Source: Synechococcus sp. SynAce01 | Lineage (GTDB): Bacteria; Cyanobacteriota; Cyanobacteriia; PCC-6307; Cyanobiaceae | Length of the DNA: 64,000 nt | Reading direction: 5' to 3' | NCBI RefSeq assembly: GCF_001885215.1 | Contig: NZ_CP018091.1 | Coordinates: 248,001-312,000 of the forward strand | In this document: piece after piece, positions 10,067 through 19,134 of the stretch | Layout: each line of letters opens with the position of its first letter | Numbering within the stretch: position 1 is the first letter of the stretch | The notes under the pieces: model-generated | The model's input: only the letters and a program-made list of their open reading frames with translations | Database searches by the model: none | What the model was told of the DNA's origin: nothing | Program-made: the position numbers and the translations under genes

Positions 10067-10795
10067 TTATAGGCTTTTACCAAGACTATCCTCCAATGCT
10101 TTTAGAAGACTAGGCGCAGACTGCCTAACGAAATAGACCTGGTCATTAGTTATATTCTCGCCATGTACTGCATAGTTACAAATTGATATGACCTCTTGTA
10201 TGCCAATGACAATCTCTTTAGGCATGTAATCTGACTGTCTTAGTTGATACAACAATTTCCCAACAGAGACTCTTTTGCTATCAAGCCCGAATGCTATAGA
10301 GTGCCGGCGAAGAAGCTTTTCAAAAGCCAACCTAACCTCGAACATCTCTGTTTCAATCGAACCAGCATATTTTTCGCGTAGATTTTCTGTTTCTTCTGCC
10401 TTAATACCTAGCTTGGCTAGTGCATCTTGAATTTGAGCTGATAAATCTGGGATTTCCGAATCCTTTGGAGGTTCGGGATTTGTATTTACATATATTTGAT
10501 TATTGTTAGCGGAAGAAACTTCAATAGAGGAAGTAACTTCGGTTTTTAATATTGCTAATTGATGAGTCAAATCTTTCTTCAGCTCTTGAATATCTTGCTT
10601 AAGCTTGATTCCGAATAGATCCATTTCTTGAAAAATAGGAGCAAGGCAGATGCCAATCCATATAATAAATACTATTGAATCAAAATAAGTAGGTTTTCCA
10701 CTTATTAGGTCGTCCTGTCTGCTGTACAGAAAGAGGCCTATGACGATCACAAGGACAAACCACCAAAATATTTTAAAATCTTCCGTATTTTTCAT
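10067..10795 (-). CDS. AT-rich membrane protein with HEPN/DUF4145-like tail
   Basis: A 242-residue protein with two hydrophobic segments at the N-terminus (about 10-25 and 38-56), then a long charged coiled-coil-like linker (IKLKQDIQELKKDLTHQLAI) and a helical C-terminus ending in a module that includes SICNYAVHGENITNDQV. That last part resembles the DUF4145/HEPN-like helical domains often seen in defence or toxin proteins, but I am not certain. Base composition is far more AT-rich than its neighbours, indicating recent transfer. It lies between an IS3 and an IS91 element with no partner gene. Confidence 0.7.
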   Translation of the reverse strand: MKNTEDFKIFWWFVLVIVIGLFLYSRQDDLISGKPTYFDSIVFIIWIGICLAPIFQEMDLFGIKLKQDIQELKKDLTHQLAILKTEVTSSIEVSSANNNQIYVNTNPEPPKDSEIPDLSAQIQDALAKLGIKAEETENLREKYAGSIETEMFEVRLAFEKLLRRHSIAFGLDSKRVSVGKLLYQLRQSDYMPKEIVIGIQEVISICNYAVHGENITNDQVYFVRQSAPSLLKALEDSLGKSL

Positions 10796-11113
10796 AAACG
10801 CTCGATTCGCGGGATTGCCTTATAACGAATATGGATAGATCGTGCGCAGCCACGATCTTATCCGAAGTTGAACAAGCCCGCAACTCAGAAATCCAAGGCC
10901 TACTGCAGAAACATCCAGCCTGATTTCACAGTTGCTCCAGATTCACTGTGGGGGCAATGGCCTGTCGCATGACCCACATGACTCTGGCGTTGCGTCACTG
11001 GTTAGTATAAGGGCGCAACCGTACTGGCAGGCCAGTTCTCTGCATAGGGATCGGCCTGGATCAGGCTATAGGGTCTATCTCTCGATTGATCTTCTAGGCC
11101 TTTCTTGATCGGC
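10796..11113. other. Non-coding gap between AT-rich gene and IS91
   Basis: About 320 bases without a supported gene. It probably contains the IS91 end downstream of the transposase and the promoter of the AT-rich gene. I found no terminator or RNA gene. Confidence 0.4.
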
Positions 11114-12172
11114 TCAACACAATCGTGGTGCCATATTGCGCACCCGCACGGCGATGATGTTCATCACCCCTCTGCAACGTGGGCAGAGAATGGGGGGCTT
11201 TTGGCTCGCTGCTGGCTGATCTGGTAGCGACACCCTGAGAAGGAGTTGCACCAGCTGAATCAGTCGCTTGCAATGGCCATGCAGGATGCCGAAATCGCGG
11301 ACACGACGGAACCGTTTAGGCAGTACATGCCGCAGAAGCAGCCAGAGGAAGTCACCCCCGGGCACAGTCTGGATTGTCTCGTGTCCCTGGTTGTCCGTCG
11401 TTCGGAACGTTACCTTGCCATCCGCGTCAGAAAGGATGTTCTTCTCAGGTAGAACGCCTCGATACAAATAGCGACCAAGGTAGAGCAAGACCTTGTCGCC
11501 ACGTCCCACATGCTTGCAGTTCACCACCCATTCCTGCGGCAGGGCTGTCTTAATTTGCAAGCCAAGTCGCCGCATTCCCTCATACCACTTGGCACGGAAG
11601 ACCTTGGCCAGGTTGGCAGCATGAAACAGGTACTGTGTCGCCTTAGTCCTCCATTCCTGACGCTGCTGATTCACAGCACCTGCAGGCACAATCAGATGCA
11701 CGTGTGGATGGAAATAGAGTTTGCGGTTATGGGTATGCAGTACAGCATGGGCACCGATCTGCCCCTTGAGTTTCGGGTCACGCCGAGCGAATGAATCAAT
11801 TGTTTGCCAGGCTGTTTTCAGCAACAGATCGTAGGCGGTGCGCTGATGCTGCCAGATCAATGGCCGTAGTTCTGCCGGTACCGTGAAGGTGATCAGGAAA
11901 TACTGCACAGGTAGCAACTTGGCTCGTTGCCGTTCAATCCACTGTTGGCTTTCATGGTGCTGGCAGTGCGGGCAACTGCGATGGCCGCAGGAATGGGGGA
12001 TCTTGATGGTGTGTTCACAGTCAGAACATTGCAGCACCATCAGGTCGCTGCCTTGACGGCGGCAGCGCCGCATCGCCTGCAGAGCCTGGCGATGACTCGG
12101 CAGCAGTTGAGGGCCATGGCGGCGTTCCAGGTCGCCCTGGTAACGCTCCACCAATTGGGAGAGAAGAATCAT
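11114..12172 (-). CDS. IS91-family HUH transposase
   Basis: A 352-residue protein. The N-terminus carries a zinc-binding region (CSDCEH, then CGHRSCPHCQ). The HUH metal-binding motif is HPHVHLIVPAGA, and the catalytic tyrosine region is LLYLGRYLYRGVL, giving two tyrosines a turn apart. Such enzymes nick and join single strands for rolling-circle transposition. All core motifs look intact. It starts inside the last codons of the recombinase gene (ATGA overlap at 12169-12172). Confidence 0.93.
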   Translation of the reverse strand: MILLSQLVERYQGDLERRHGPQLLPSHRQALQAMRRCRRQGSDLMVLQCSDCEHTIKIPHSCGHRSCPHCQHHESQQWIERQRAKLLPVQYFLITFTVPAELRPLIWQHQRTAYDLLLKTAWQTIDSFARRDPKLKGQIGAHAVLHTHNRKLYFHPHVHLIVPAGAVNQQRQEWRTKATQYLFHAANLAKVFRAKWYEGMRRLGLQIKTALPQEWVVNCKHVGRGDKVLLYLGRYLYRGVLPEKNILSDADGKVTFRTTDNQGHETIQTVPGGDFLWLLLRHVLPKRFRRVRDFGILHGHCKRLIQLVQLLLRVSLPDQPAASQKPPILCPRCRGVMNIIAVRVRNMAPRLC

Positions 12173-13122
12173 GACTCCTCCACCCAGCGCAGCTGGAAGC
12201 CGCTCAGCAGCGTTTCAATGCGATCGCCGGTGTGATCGCGGACCACCTTGGTGATGTGGGCGTAGCGGGCTGTGGTGTTGCTATGGCTGTGCCCGAGCAG
12301 GGACTGGATGAGGCGCAGGTCCATTCCCTGCTCCAGCAGGTGCGTGGCGTAGGCGTGCCGCAGCGAGTGAACCGTGAGCCTCTTCTCAATCCCGCATTCC
12401 AGGCGAGCTGCTTTCAGTGCCGCCTGCACGCCGCTGGCATCCATCGGTGCACTGGCGATCCGCACGATGAATTGGCTGCCGGCCGGACTGGGGAACAGCA
12501 ACCGGGGATGGCGGTGAGTCGTCCAGAAGCGACGCATGGCTTCCAGCGTCAACGCCGGCATCGGAACGTAGCGATCTTTGCCGCCCTTGCCATCGCGAAT
12601 ATGCACGCGTCGCTGTGAACCGTCGATGTCGGACACTTCCAAGGCCAGACCTTCACTGATGCGCAGGCCCAGGCTGTAGATCACCAGCAGAACAATCCGG
12701 TAGCGCAACTTGCGCACCGTATTGATCAGCCTGTGCACTTCCTCGCGAGTTGGAATATCCGGCAGGCTATGAACTCGAGGTGGACGGATGATCTTGATCC
12801 ACTCCATCTCGCGATCGAGCACATAGCGATGGAAAAACTGCAGACTGCAGAGATCGACCTTGATCGTGCTCCACGAATACTGCTCAAGCAAAGCGGCAAA
12901 GTAGTCTTTGAGTTCAGAGGGGCTGAGATCATCAGGGCAACGGTCGAAATGACCGGTCACTCGACGTAGCGTTCGGCTGTAGCTGTCGATCGTCTTGCTG
13001 CGTAGGCCATGCAGCCTCATCGCTTGCAGGTTCGCATCAAACAGGCCATCAAAGCGCTCCTGTTCAGCAGGATCCATTGCGGTAGCTTCCCGTTGGAAAG
13101 ACGAAGGGAGTGGGCGCATCAA
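12169..13122 (-). CDS. IS91-associated tyrosine recombinase
   Basis: A 317-residue phage-integrase-fold protein. The N-terminal SAM-like core-binding domain includes LRSKTIDSYSRTLRRV. The catalytic domain shows the first Arg in LGLRISEGLAL, HSLRHAYATHLLEQG (H-x-x-R) and LLGHSHSNTTARYAH (the second His and the nucleophilic Tyr). In-frame starts exist at 13122 and at MDPAEQ (13077). It is translationally coupled to the HUH transposase and probably helps resolve or target IS91 intermediates. Confidence 0.92.
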   Translation of the reverse strand: MMRPLPSSFQREATAMDPAEQERFDGLFDANLQAMRLHGLRSKTIDSYSRTLRRVTGHFDRCPDDLSPSELKDYFAALLEQYSWSTIKVDLCSLQFFHRYVLDREMEWIKIIRPPRVHSLPDIPTREEVHRLINTVRKLRYRIVLLVIYSLGLRISEGLALEVSDIDGSQRRVHIRDGKGGKDRYVPMPALTLEAMRRFWTTHRHPRLLFPSPAGSQFIVRIASAPMDASGVQAALKAARLECGIEKRLTVHSLRHAYATHLLEQGMDLRLIQSLLGHSHSNTTARYAHITKVVRDHTGDRIETLLSGFQLRWVEES

Positions 13123-13472
13123 TAGATGCGCTTCCCTCAGTGTGTTCTCGGAAGACCTCCGCAGTCAGAACACAACAGGAATTGTTCAGCCTTGGTCCGC
13201 AGCATCAACCACGTGGGATGGCCTCAAAGACAAGACGAAGCTCCGACTCGAAGTCGTTATATTATGCTTGGATTTTAAATCTGCCGCGTAGCGGCTTTGT
13301 TCAACATGCGTTTCGACGGTCCGCATAACACCCCTACCCAGCACTGTCTCTTCCGCATATCACGACGAGGTCAGCTCCCATAAATGGCTCAGACCGATGG
13401 CTCCGCATAGGTTCTCAGGGGTGAGGTGGTTGCGGCCCAACAACTTGGGCTGATCCGTATAGCATCCTGATT
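13123..13472. other. Non-coding gap upstream of the IS91 recombinase
   Basis: About 350 bases with no supported coding region. It presumably includes the IS91 end and the recombinase promoter. No clear repeats were seen. Confidence 0.4.
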
Positions 13473-13622
13473 CTAGCCTCTGCTTCTCCTGGTTTCCTTG
13501 GCATCGGACTCTGTCTCTGAAGCGAGCAGATCCGCCGGGCTTCTAACCCCAACCGGTCCCCGATTGAAGACATGTGTATAGATCATGGTGGGCTTCATAT
13601 CGCTGTGCCAGGGCCGCCTAAC
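13473..13622 (-). pseudogene. Tyrosine recombinase (IntI-like) C-terminal remnant
   Basis: Reading the minus strand down to a TAG at 13473-13475 gives HSDMKPTMIYTHVFNRGP, then VGVRSPADLL. This is the catalytic C-terminus of integron/phage-type integrases (family pattern HSDV-TTMIYTHVL-RGG-GVRSP). Nothing upstream of GTTAGGC (13616-13622) continues the protein, so only the last ~45 residues remain. Confidence 0.75.
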
Positions 13623-13713
13623 GGAAAGGATCAGGCGGCGGCTAGAGGAACTCGCCCAACATAGCTACTTTGCTCCCGCTCGCCTGCATCCGTTTGTTCT
13701 GCCCCATGCATAC

Positions 13714-14427
13714 CTAAAGGCGGTGCTTATCAATGATGGCGCTGATGCTCTCGGTGCACTGGTTAACTCCGCCCCTTCCTGGATGCCGAGCATGCTCAAT
13801 AGCGATAGATGGATGTTCGCCCCGAAACGCATGCGAGAACGCTTTCTGCGCATTGGCACCCAAGAGAATTACAACACGGGGCTCCAAGGCAGCTACCATT
13901 CTTTGGGTGCCATATTCACAGATTCGCTTGAGTCGTCGGTATTCTTCAGCTCGGGGCTGCTTGATGAAGTCCTTGATCCCATCTGAGCCGGTTTGCACCC
14001 AAAATCGATTTAGACCCACACATTGCCGAAGCAAATCCTCACGCTTTAAGTTGCAGTTGAAGATCGTTTTAAGCTGAGCAGCAAAGGTGTGATTGTGTAC
14101 AAGATATGAGGACTTCTGGGGGACGCCTTTTTCGATCTCCCTAACAATATTTAATGCCAAGGTCATATCAACACGATCGAACCATGAGGGATTGTCACCG
14201 ATCAGCATCAAATCAGGGCGGATCTTGGGAATTGGGGTATACAGGATCGCAAAATGCCCCAGATCATGACCCCTATCCTCGGCTTTGTACCCCCTTGATT
14301 TCAGATCAAAATACTCAAATACCAATGGATAGTTTATCCTATTAAGGTGTGATCTGAAGTCACGATAAATTCCGTTGACCAACTCGTTGACAGATGCTAG
14401 GTCATTCATATGCCTACTCAAATACAA
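13714..14427 (-). CDS. Uracil-DNA-glycosylase-like protein
   Basis: A 237-residue protein with alternate start MNDLAS at 14409. PDLMLIGDNPSWFD resembles the first UDG-superfamily motif and EPRVVILLGANAQKAF is the central strand preceding the active-site loop. The C-terminal HARHPGRGG is where the family usually has HPS/HPA. The catalytic Asp/Asn of canonical UDGs is not obvious in order, so activity is uncertain. Lower GC than the surrounding backbone. It lies between two integrase C-terminal remnants, which suggests arrival by recombination rather than inheritance. Confidence 0.6.
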   Translation of the reverse strand: MYLSRHMNDLASVNELVNGIYRDFRSHLNRINYPLVFEYFDLKSRGYKAEDRGHDLGHFAILYTPIPKIRPDLMLIGDNPSWFDRVDMTLALNIVREIEKGVPQKSSYLVHNHTFAAQLKTIFNCNLKREDLLRQCVGLNRFWVQTGSDGIKDFIKQPRAEEYRRLKRICEYGTQRMVAALEPRVVILLGANAQKAFSHAFRGEHPSIAIEHARHPGRGGVNQCTESISAIIDKHRL

Positions 14428-14617
14428 AAATCACTGTGGGCAGAACTTGTTATTGGATGGTTTCCGTGAACCACCGCCGAAAGCTCACCCCTTTCCGAGA
14501 ACCACAGCTCAAGGACATCGGGCGCAAGGCACGAACTCAGTTGCATCAATGGGTTTCCGATTTATCTCCATAAGCTTGGCCGTGGTTCCCAGGTCCGAGA
14601 ACCACTTGTTCAGTACG

Positions 14618-14773
14618 CTACACAATCTCTGCCGGGCTGCGGACCCCAAGCTGATCACGATTGAGAACATGGGTATAGATCCTGGTCGTGATCACGTCCC
14701 GGTGGCTCAGTAGTTCCTTGATCGTGCGGATGTCCTGGCTGCTCTGCAGTCGGAGGCTGCAAAGCGGGTCGCG
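14618..14773 (-). pseudogene. Tyrosine recombinase (IntI-like) C-terminal remnant
   Basis: The minus strand encodes [20 protein letters not shown], then [20 protein letters not shown] and a TAG at 14618-14620. This again is the C-terminal end of an integrase of the IntI type, with the catalytic Tyr. It is a different remnant from the one at 13.5 kb (only partly similar in sequence). The N-terminal two thirds are missing. Confidence 0.75.
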
Positions 14774-14868
14774 CCACTTCAGGTTGTTGGAGAACAGCCT
14801 TGAGGCAACCCGTGGCGTTGTCAGTCCATCTCCCTTTGCTGGGCTGAGCGTCGTAGCCCAGACCTCTC

Positions 14869-15383
14869 TCAGGGATCCTGTGGAGTTTCAGGGCTGCTCT
14901 CTCCGCAGCGCCGCAGAACGGCATGAATCACTGCCGGAGCGATCCTGAAATCGCTGTCATGCAGTTGGGACAGCACGGCCCGAGCTGACGGGATCAAATG
15001 GCGCGCTCGGGCCATGCCGATGACCGCGGCTGTACCTGCAATTGACAGCCCCAGGCCCTGGGCCACGGCCCGCCCTGAGCGCTCGTCGATCAGCAACAGC
15101 GCCGGGCCCGGATGTGCAAGGGCCAGGCGAATGCTGGCCGCTTCTCCCTCATCGAGATCCGGCAGGTCAGGCCCCGCTGGGATGGGACCAGCAATCTGGA
15201 GCCAGCCAGCCTCCAGTGCTGCGGTGATGCGCGCTTCTTCTGCAGGGAAGCCTCCGGTGATCACTTCATCGGCCACCACCGCTGGGATGAGGACCTCACG
15301 AACAGCTCCTTCAGCCAGCCGATCCCGTTCACACGGGCGAGGCCGATCAGAGGGCTGGCGTCACTGATGACGACTGCAGCCAT
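14869..15383 (-). pseudogene. DUF3368 PIN-like toxin, frameshifted
   Basis: From ATG 15383 the frame reads AAVVISDASPLIGLARVNGI, then WLKELF, typical of the DUF3368 PIN-domain N-terminus with the first acidic residue. After LF one base is missing (TTCGTGAGGTC where TTCGGTGAGGTC is expected). The protein resumes in another frame as EVLIPAVVADEVITGGFPA and continues with LDEGEAASIRLAL, LLLIDERSGRAVA and GTAAVIGMARARHLI. DUF3368 proteins are the putative nuclease toxins of UPF0175/DUF3368 modules. Start overlaps the partner antitoxin's end. Confidence 0.8.
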
Positions 15384-15705
15384 TGCTCCAGGGTGTCAAG
15401 GTCGGCGTTGGTTTCGGCTTCCGTCAGACGGATCACCGGGATCCCCAGCCGCGAGAGATGGGAGATGAAGGCGGGTGTCCATCTCGGCGACCCGGGCGGC
15501 GCGAGCCAGGGAGAGCTCACCATCGCGGAACAGGGCGTGGCCAGTGCGGCCGCACGCCCGGTGCCTGCAGCAGGCCGCCCTGATCGAGGCCCATCATCAC
15601 CGCATCGGGATGGTCCCTGTTGAGCACGACGACCATGCCCTGCTTGGACTGGCGCAGGGCCTCGGCCGGATTGTTCTTGAGGCCGCTGACGCTGACGGCA
15701 TGCAT
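15347..15705 (-). pseudogene. UPF0175 antitoxin, multiply frameshifted
   Basis: The N-terminus from ATG 15705 reads HAVSVSGLKNNPAEALRQSK, then VVVLNRDHPDAVMMGLDQ, the UPF0175 DNA-binding start. The frame is lost near VRP, where one G is missing. Another G is lost after CCACG, and one extra C occurs before the terminal part FISHLSRLGIPVIRLTEAE. The C-terminus ends at 15347 and overlaps the DUF3368 start. Three indels within about 120 bases indicate decay, or indel errors in the assembly. Confidence 0.8.
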
Positions 15706-15937
15706 GGCCCATCCCTCCAGGGATGATCTGATGGGATGACTCTAAGGGCGATTGAGAAGGGAGCAGGCAGGCCCCCTCCTGGCAATAGCCCCAGCAGCAC
15801 CAAGCCCTTGGCCTCCAGGAGTCGCAGCCGATCCCGCAACAAGTGGCTGCCGCTCTCTCCGAAAGAGCAGCACGCAGGCGTTGCCGCCAAGGCGTCTCGC
15901 CGCTGGAGCCCTGGCGGGAGCATCCCTCCTGGTGGCC

Positions 15938-17388
15938 GTGCGTGATCGGCTTCAGCTCGCCTACGACTGCTGGAACCTGCTGCAGTCACCGGAAGGCGCC
16001 TGCCGCCGCAGCGTCTACTGCCCCAGGGCACAAGGAGCCTTCTCTCTCCTATGGGAGCCGCATCGAAGCCGCCCGGCCGACCGGCTTCTTCCGCGATGCC
16101 CTGCGCACCTATGCCGGCATGCTCTCCTTCCTTCACCCCCGCGCCCTGCCGAGCAGCCTGCTGCGGGTGCTCGGTGATGTCGATGGCCACGGCACTGACC
16201 TGTCGGTGTTCCTGTTTGTCGCCGATCTGCTCGTGCTGCGCGATGGCGGCTGTCTGTTGATGGTGCTGCCGCCCGAGCACCGCTGGCCCTCCGAGGGTCA
16301 TCGCCTCGATGCCATCGCCGCTGGTGATCGCGCTTCCCTGCCCCGGCTGCTGCTTGTGCCCCGTACGGACCTGCTGGACTGGGCACAGCCGAATCCCCAG
16401 GCGGCGCCCCATGGCCTCTGGTGGCGCCAGGATCGCCGCCGGCCGGTGACGCCGCGGCAGCACGGTGCCATCCCTGTTCACTTCATCGGCGCTGACGGCA
16501 ATCAGCTGCAGTCCGCTCAGCTTTCGGACTGGACCTACCACCGCCTGCTGCTCACACCAGATGGCATGACCCAGGCGTCGTTCGCCGCGGTGCCCAGCCC
16601 CCGTGAACCCGGTGGTTTCAGGGCCCAGCCCCTTGGCACCGCCTTGCTTAGCCCCAGGTTGCATCAGCTTCCTGCGGTCTGGTACGCCGCCGATGGCGCG
16701 GGCTTTGGGCAGGGTGACCTCCCGCACCTTGGCCTGGCGCACCAGTACCTCACCCACTACCGGCTCAAAAGCGAGTACGAGGACCTGCTTTCGCGCTGTG
16801 CCCTGCCGGTGGCGGTGCGCAGCGGCCTGGTCGATCAGTTCGGCAACGTGCCTGATGCCATGGCGATGAGCGCCCGCGAACCGCTGGTGCTCTCCACCAA
16901 CACCTTCATGGACCTGCCTGCCGGCGCGGACTTCGAGTGGAAGGAGATCCGCGCCGCTCCCTGGCCGAGCACCGCGCTACCTGCAGATGCTGGATCAGAA
17001 CATGCGCCGCGATGCGCTCGTGCCCGCCGAGAACATGGGCGCCGGCCGCAGTGAACAGGAGATCAGCCTCACAGCCGGGCAATCCTTTGCGCTCCTCCAG
17101 TCGCTGGCGACGCACAAGACTTCGGTGTTCTCCACCCTGCTGGGCCACTGGTGCGCTCTCACCGGTGATCCGCTGGAGGCAGGAGCCGGGGTGTCGCTGA
17201 CCGTGACGCCGCTCACCCCGCCAGCTCGGCCCCTGCCCTCAGTTGATGAATGGCTCAGCCTGCACGAGCGCGGCGTGATCAGCAGCGCTGAGCTACGCCA
17301 CCAGCTCGCGCTCTCCAGCGCCCCAGGCGTGGTGAACCCCATGGCAGCAACGGCTGATCCGATCGCCGTACCCAGCCACCAGCCATGA
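15938..17388 (+). pseudogene. Phage DUF4055 (portal-like) protein, frameshifted
   Basis: The start region VRDRLQLAYDCWNLLQSPEG lies in one frame. The body from about 16030 to 16970 is in a second frame and includes SLSYGSRIEAARPTGFFRDA, GLAHQYLTHYRLKSEYEDLL and SRCALPVAVRSGLVDQFG. The C-terminus RYLQMLDQNMRRDALVPAEN onward, ending at 17388, is in a third. This matches DUF4055, a phage head protein thought to act as a portal. Two frameshifts, one near 16000-16035 and one near 16960-16980, break it. It is the first gene of a degenerate phage head module. Confidence 0.7.
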
Positions 17389-18000
17389 GCGATCCCATCA
17401 CCAACCCCTACGCCTGGCGTCCCACTGATCTCGAAGCGATCCGCCGTGCCCTGCAGATGCCCGCAACGGCACCAGCCGTGCGTGCCATCAATGACGCCAT
17501 GGCGCAGCTGGAGGCCAGCTACCCCGATCCGATCCCCAGCGCCAAGGCGAGCCTCGATGCCATTGCCTTGATTGATGCCGCCCTGCTCGCTCCACCTCCC
17601 CCGCTTGACCCTGATGCGCCACCGCAGAACGCGGTGGTGACGAAGGTGTCGCGCAAGGGCGCTGCCATTCCGATCCCCGAGCAACTGCCGACAAAAAGCT
17701 GATGTGATCGAGTACGCCACCGATCTGCTCATGGAGGAAGTGGTCACCGAATACGAGATCCCCAGCGCAGACAGGCGGCTGCGCTTCCGCGCTGGCGCCG
17801 GCCCAGCAGCGCCGTCTTCACGCGCAGACGATTCTCTGATCCTGCCGAGCCTGCGTAGCTGGCAGGCCACCCCCAGCCCAGTAGTTACCAGGGCTGGATC
17901 CTGCGCGGCTGATGACCATGTCCGCCTCGCCGTTGCAGGTTGTCGCCAATGCCCGGTGCTGTTCTTTCAACCCCAGCACCCCGGTTCAGGGAGCCGGTGA
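17385..18000 (+). pseudogene. Phage connector-like small protein, frameshifted
   Basis: Starts with an ATGA overlap on the end of the DUF4055 frame. The first 105 residues (MSDPITNPYAWRPTDLEAI, then PAVRAINDAMAQLEASYP) end prematurely at LPTKS. In the next frame the reading continues sensibly as DVIEYATDLLMEEVVTEYEI. The shift is one extra A in a run of A at about 17695. Position directly after a portal-like gene suggests a head-tail connector, but I recognise no domain. Confidence 0.45.
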
Positions 18001-18502
18001 TCGTGGCGCGCATGTGCTCGATGTCTTCATTGCCCAGCAGCGCCTGATCTCCAACAACACCAACGGCCCTGGTGTCGATACCGGCGACATCCTCTGCGAG
18101 GGCTACATCTGCCGGGCGGCGGTGCTCGATGCCAAGCGCCCCTACGCCTGGGACTTCCTTGATGCCAGCCAGCCCTGGCAGGGCATCGGTGTGCGCGGCA
18201 CCTACCAGCCGCCTGATCTCACCGACCCCGACACCGGCATCACCACGACGCCCCCGGCCACCACCTGCTTTGCCCCCTGTGATGGCCTCTGCTGGCTGGG
18301 TGATCTCTCGGGCCTCCAGTCGCCCGGCCTGCTGCCCCCACAGCCGCGAGCTGAGCTGCTTGGCCTCTCTCTGCTGCTGGTGGGCCAGGCCTATGGCTCC
18401 GGTGGCATCGGCGCCCTTGGTGCAGCCACAGCTGGGCGAGAAGGTGGTGCTGGCGCTCAAGCCCAACCGGCGTGCTGGTCATCAGTCCCGGTGACACATT
18501 GA
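17912..18502 (+). CDS. Phage-module hypothetical protein
   Basis: A 196-residue frame with stretches that look translated (GAHVLDVFIAQQRLISNNTN, then YICRAAVLDAKRPYAWDFLD). I do not recognise it. The last 30 or so residues look frame-shifted, because the downstream LysM frame overlaps it by 30 bases. Its position between connector-like and LysM genes suggests a virion structural role. A minus-strand frame across the same bases is longer but has no recognisable motif. Confidence 0.35.
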   Translation: MTMSASPLQVVANARCCSFNPSTPVQGAGDRGAHVLDVFIAQQRLISNNTNGPGVDTGDILCEGYICRAAVLDAKRPYAWDFLDASQPWQGIGVRGTYQPPDLTDPDTGITTTPPATTCFAPCDGLCWLGDLSGLQSPGLLPPQPRAELLGLSLLLVGQAYGSGGIGALGAATAGREGGAGAQAQPACWSSVPVTH

Positions 18503-19074
18503 GCGTGATTGCGGAGCGCTACGGCACCACCGTGCAGACCTTGCGCAAGGAGAACCCTGAACTGGCGACCTACGAAACGATTGTCACCGTGGTGGGCGAC
18601 ACGCTCAACCTGCTGGCTGGTCGTCACGGCACCACGGTGGACACCCTGCGCAACCTCAACCCGCAACTGCTTCGCGCTGATGGCCACCTGGTGCTGGAGG
18701 GCGACACATTGGCCGTGCTCGCTGAGCTTTACGACACCACCAGACCCACCCTGCGCGAGTACAACCTCCCGGATCTTGATCGCTACCCCGGCGCTGAGCA
18801 GCTGCCGCTGGGCCTGGTGGTGAACGTGCCGGCGATCAGGCCCAGCAGTGAGCTGGACCCTGGCCAGGATCTGGTGGTGCCAGCGATCCGGCCCTCGACC
18901 CTGCTTCCCGCTGGCGGATGGATCCGTCTCCCGAAACTGCGCGGTGTCTCGGTGACCGATGACCTCTGGGATGTGGACCCGACACCAGGAGCAGCCCACG
19001 CCCGATCCCGATCCCGATCCCACTTCGCCGCTGGTTGGTTTCTCTTCTATCAATCTCTGAGCAGCTGGCAATAG
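18472..19074 (+). CDS. LysM-repeat protein
   Basis: About 200 residues. Three LysM-like repeats are visible: VISPGDTLSVIAERYGTTVQ at the start, VVGDTLNLLAGRHGTTVDTL near residue 45 and VLEGDTLAVLAELYDTTRPT near residue 75. The C-terminal third is Pro/Arg-rich and may be out of frame. LysM binds peptidoglycan; phage baseplate and tail-fibre-hub proteins often carry it. It has no signal peptide, consistent with a virion protein rather than a secreted one. Confidence 0.6.
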   Translation: MLVISPGDTLSVIAERYGTTVQTLRKENPELATYETIVTVVGDTLNLLAGRHGTTVDTLRNLNPQLLRADGHLVLEGDTLAVLAELYDTTRPTLREYNLPDLDRYPGAEQLPLGLVVNVPAIRPSSELDPGQDLVVPAIRPSTLLPAGGWIRLPKLRGVSVTDDLWDVDPTPGAAHARSRSRSHFAAGWFLFYQSLSSWQ

Positions 19075-19134
19075 ATGGCAGGAGCAGAGCCCGGACGGGC
19101 TGCTCCCATCAACCACAGCCGCGATGGGTGGACC

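Larger units (their letters stand above)
11114..13122 (-). mobile_element. IS91-family element with companion recombinase (coding core)
   Basis: Coordinates cover the two coupled genes only: a tyrosine recombinase followed by a Y2-type HUH transposase, overlapping by four bases. This pairing is characteristic of one IS91 subgroup. IS91 elements lack terminal inverted repeats and move by rolling-circle replication between an ori and a ter end, so the outer boundaries cannot be placed by eye. Confidence 0.85.

Noticed and set aside
13613-13639. Possible attC site (GTTAGGC core and GCCGCCT/AGGCGGC hairpin)
   Set aside because: Only one core box and a short stem are present; a full attC needs both R and L box pairs. 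Mentioned as context only.
15597-16757. 386-residue minus-strand frame
   Set aside because: Lies opposite the DUF4055 gene and shows no domain; it is a GC-driven open frame.
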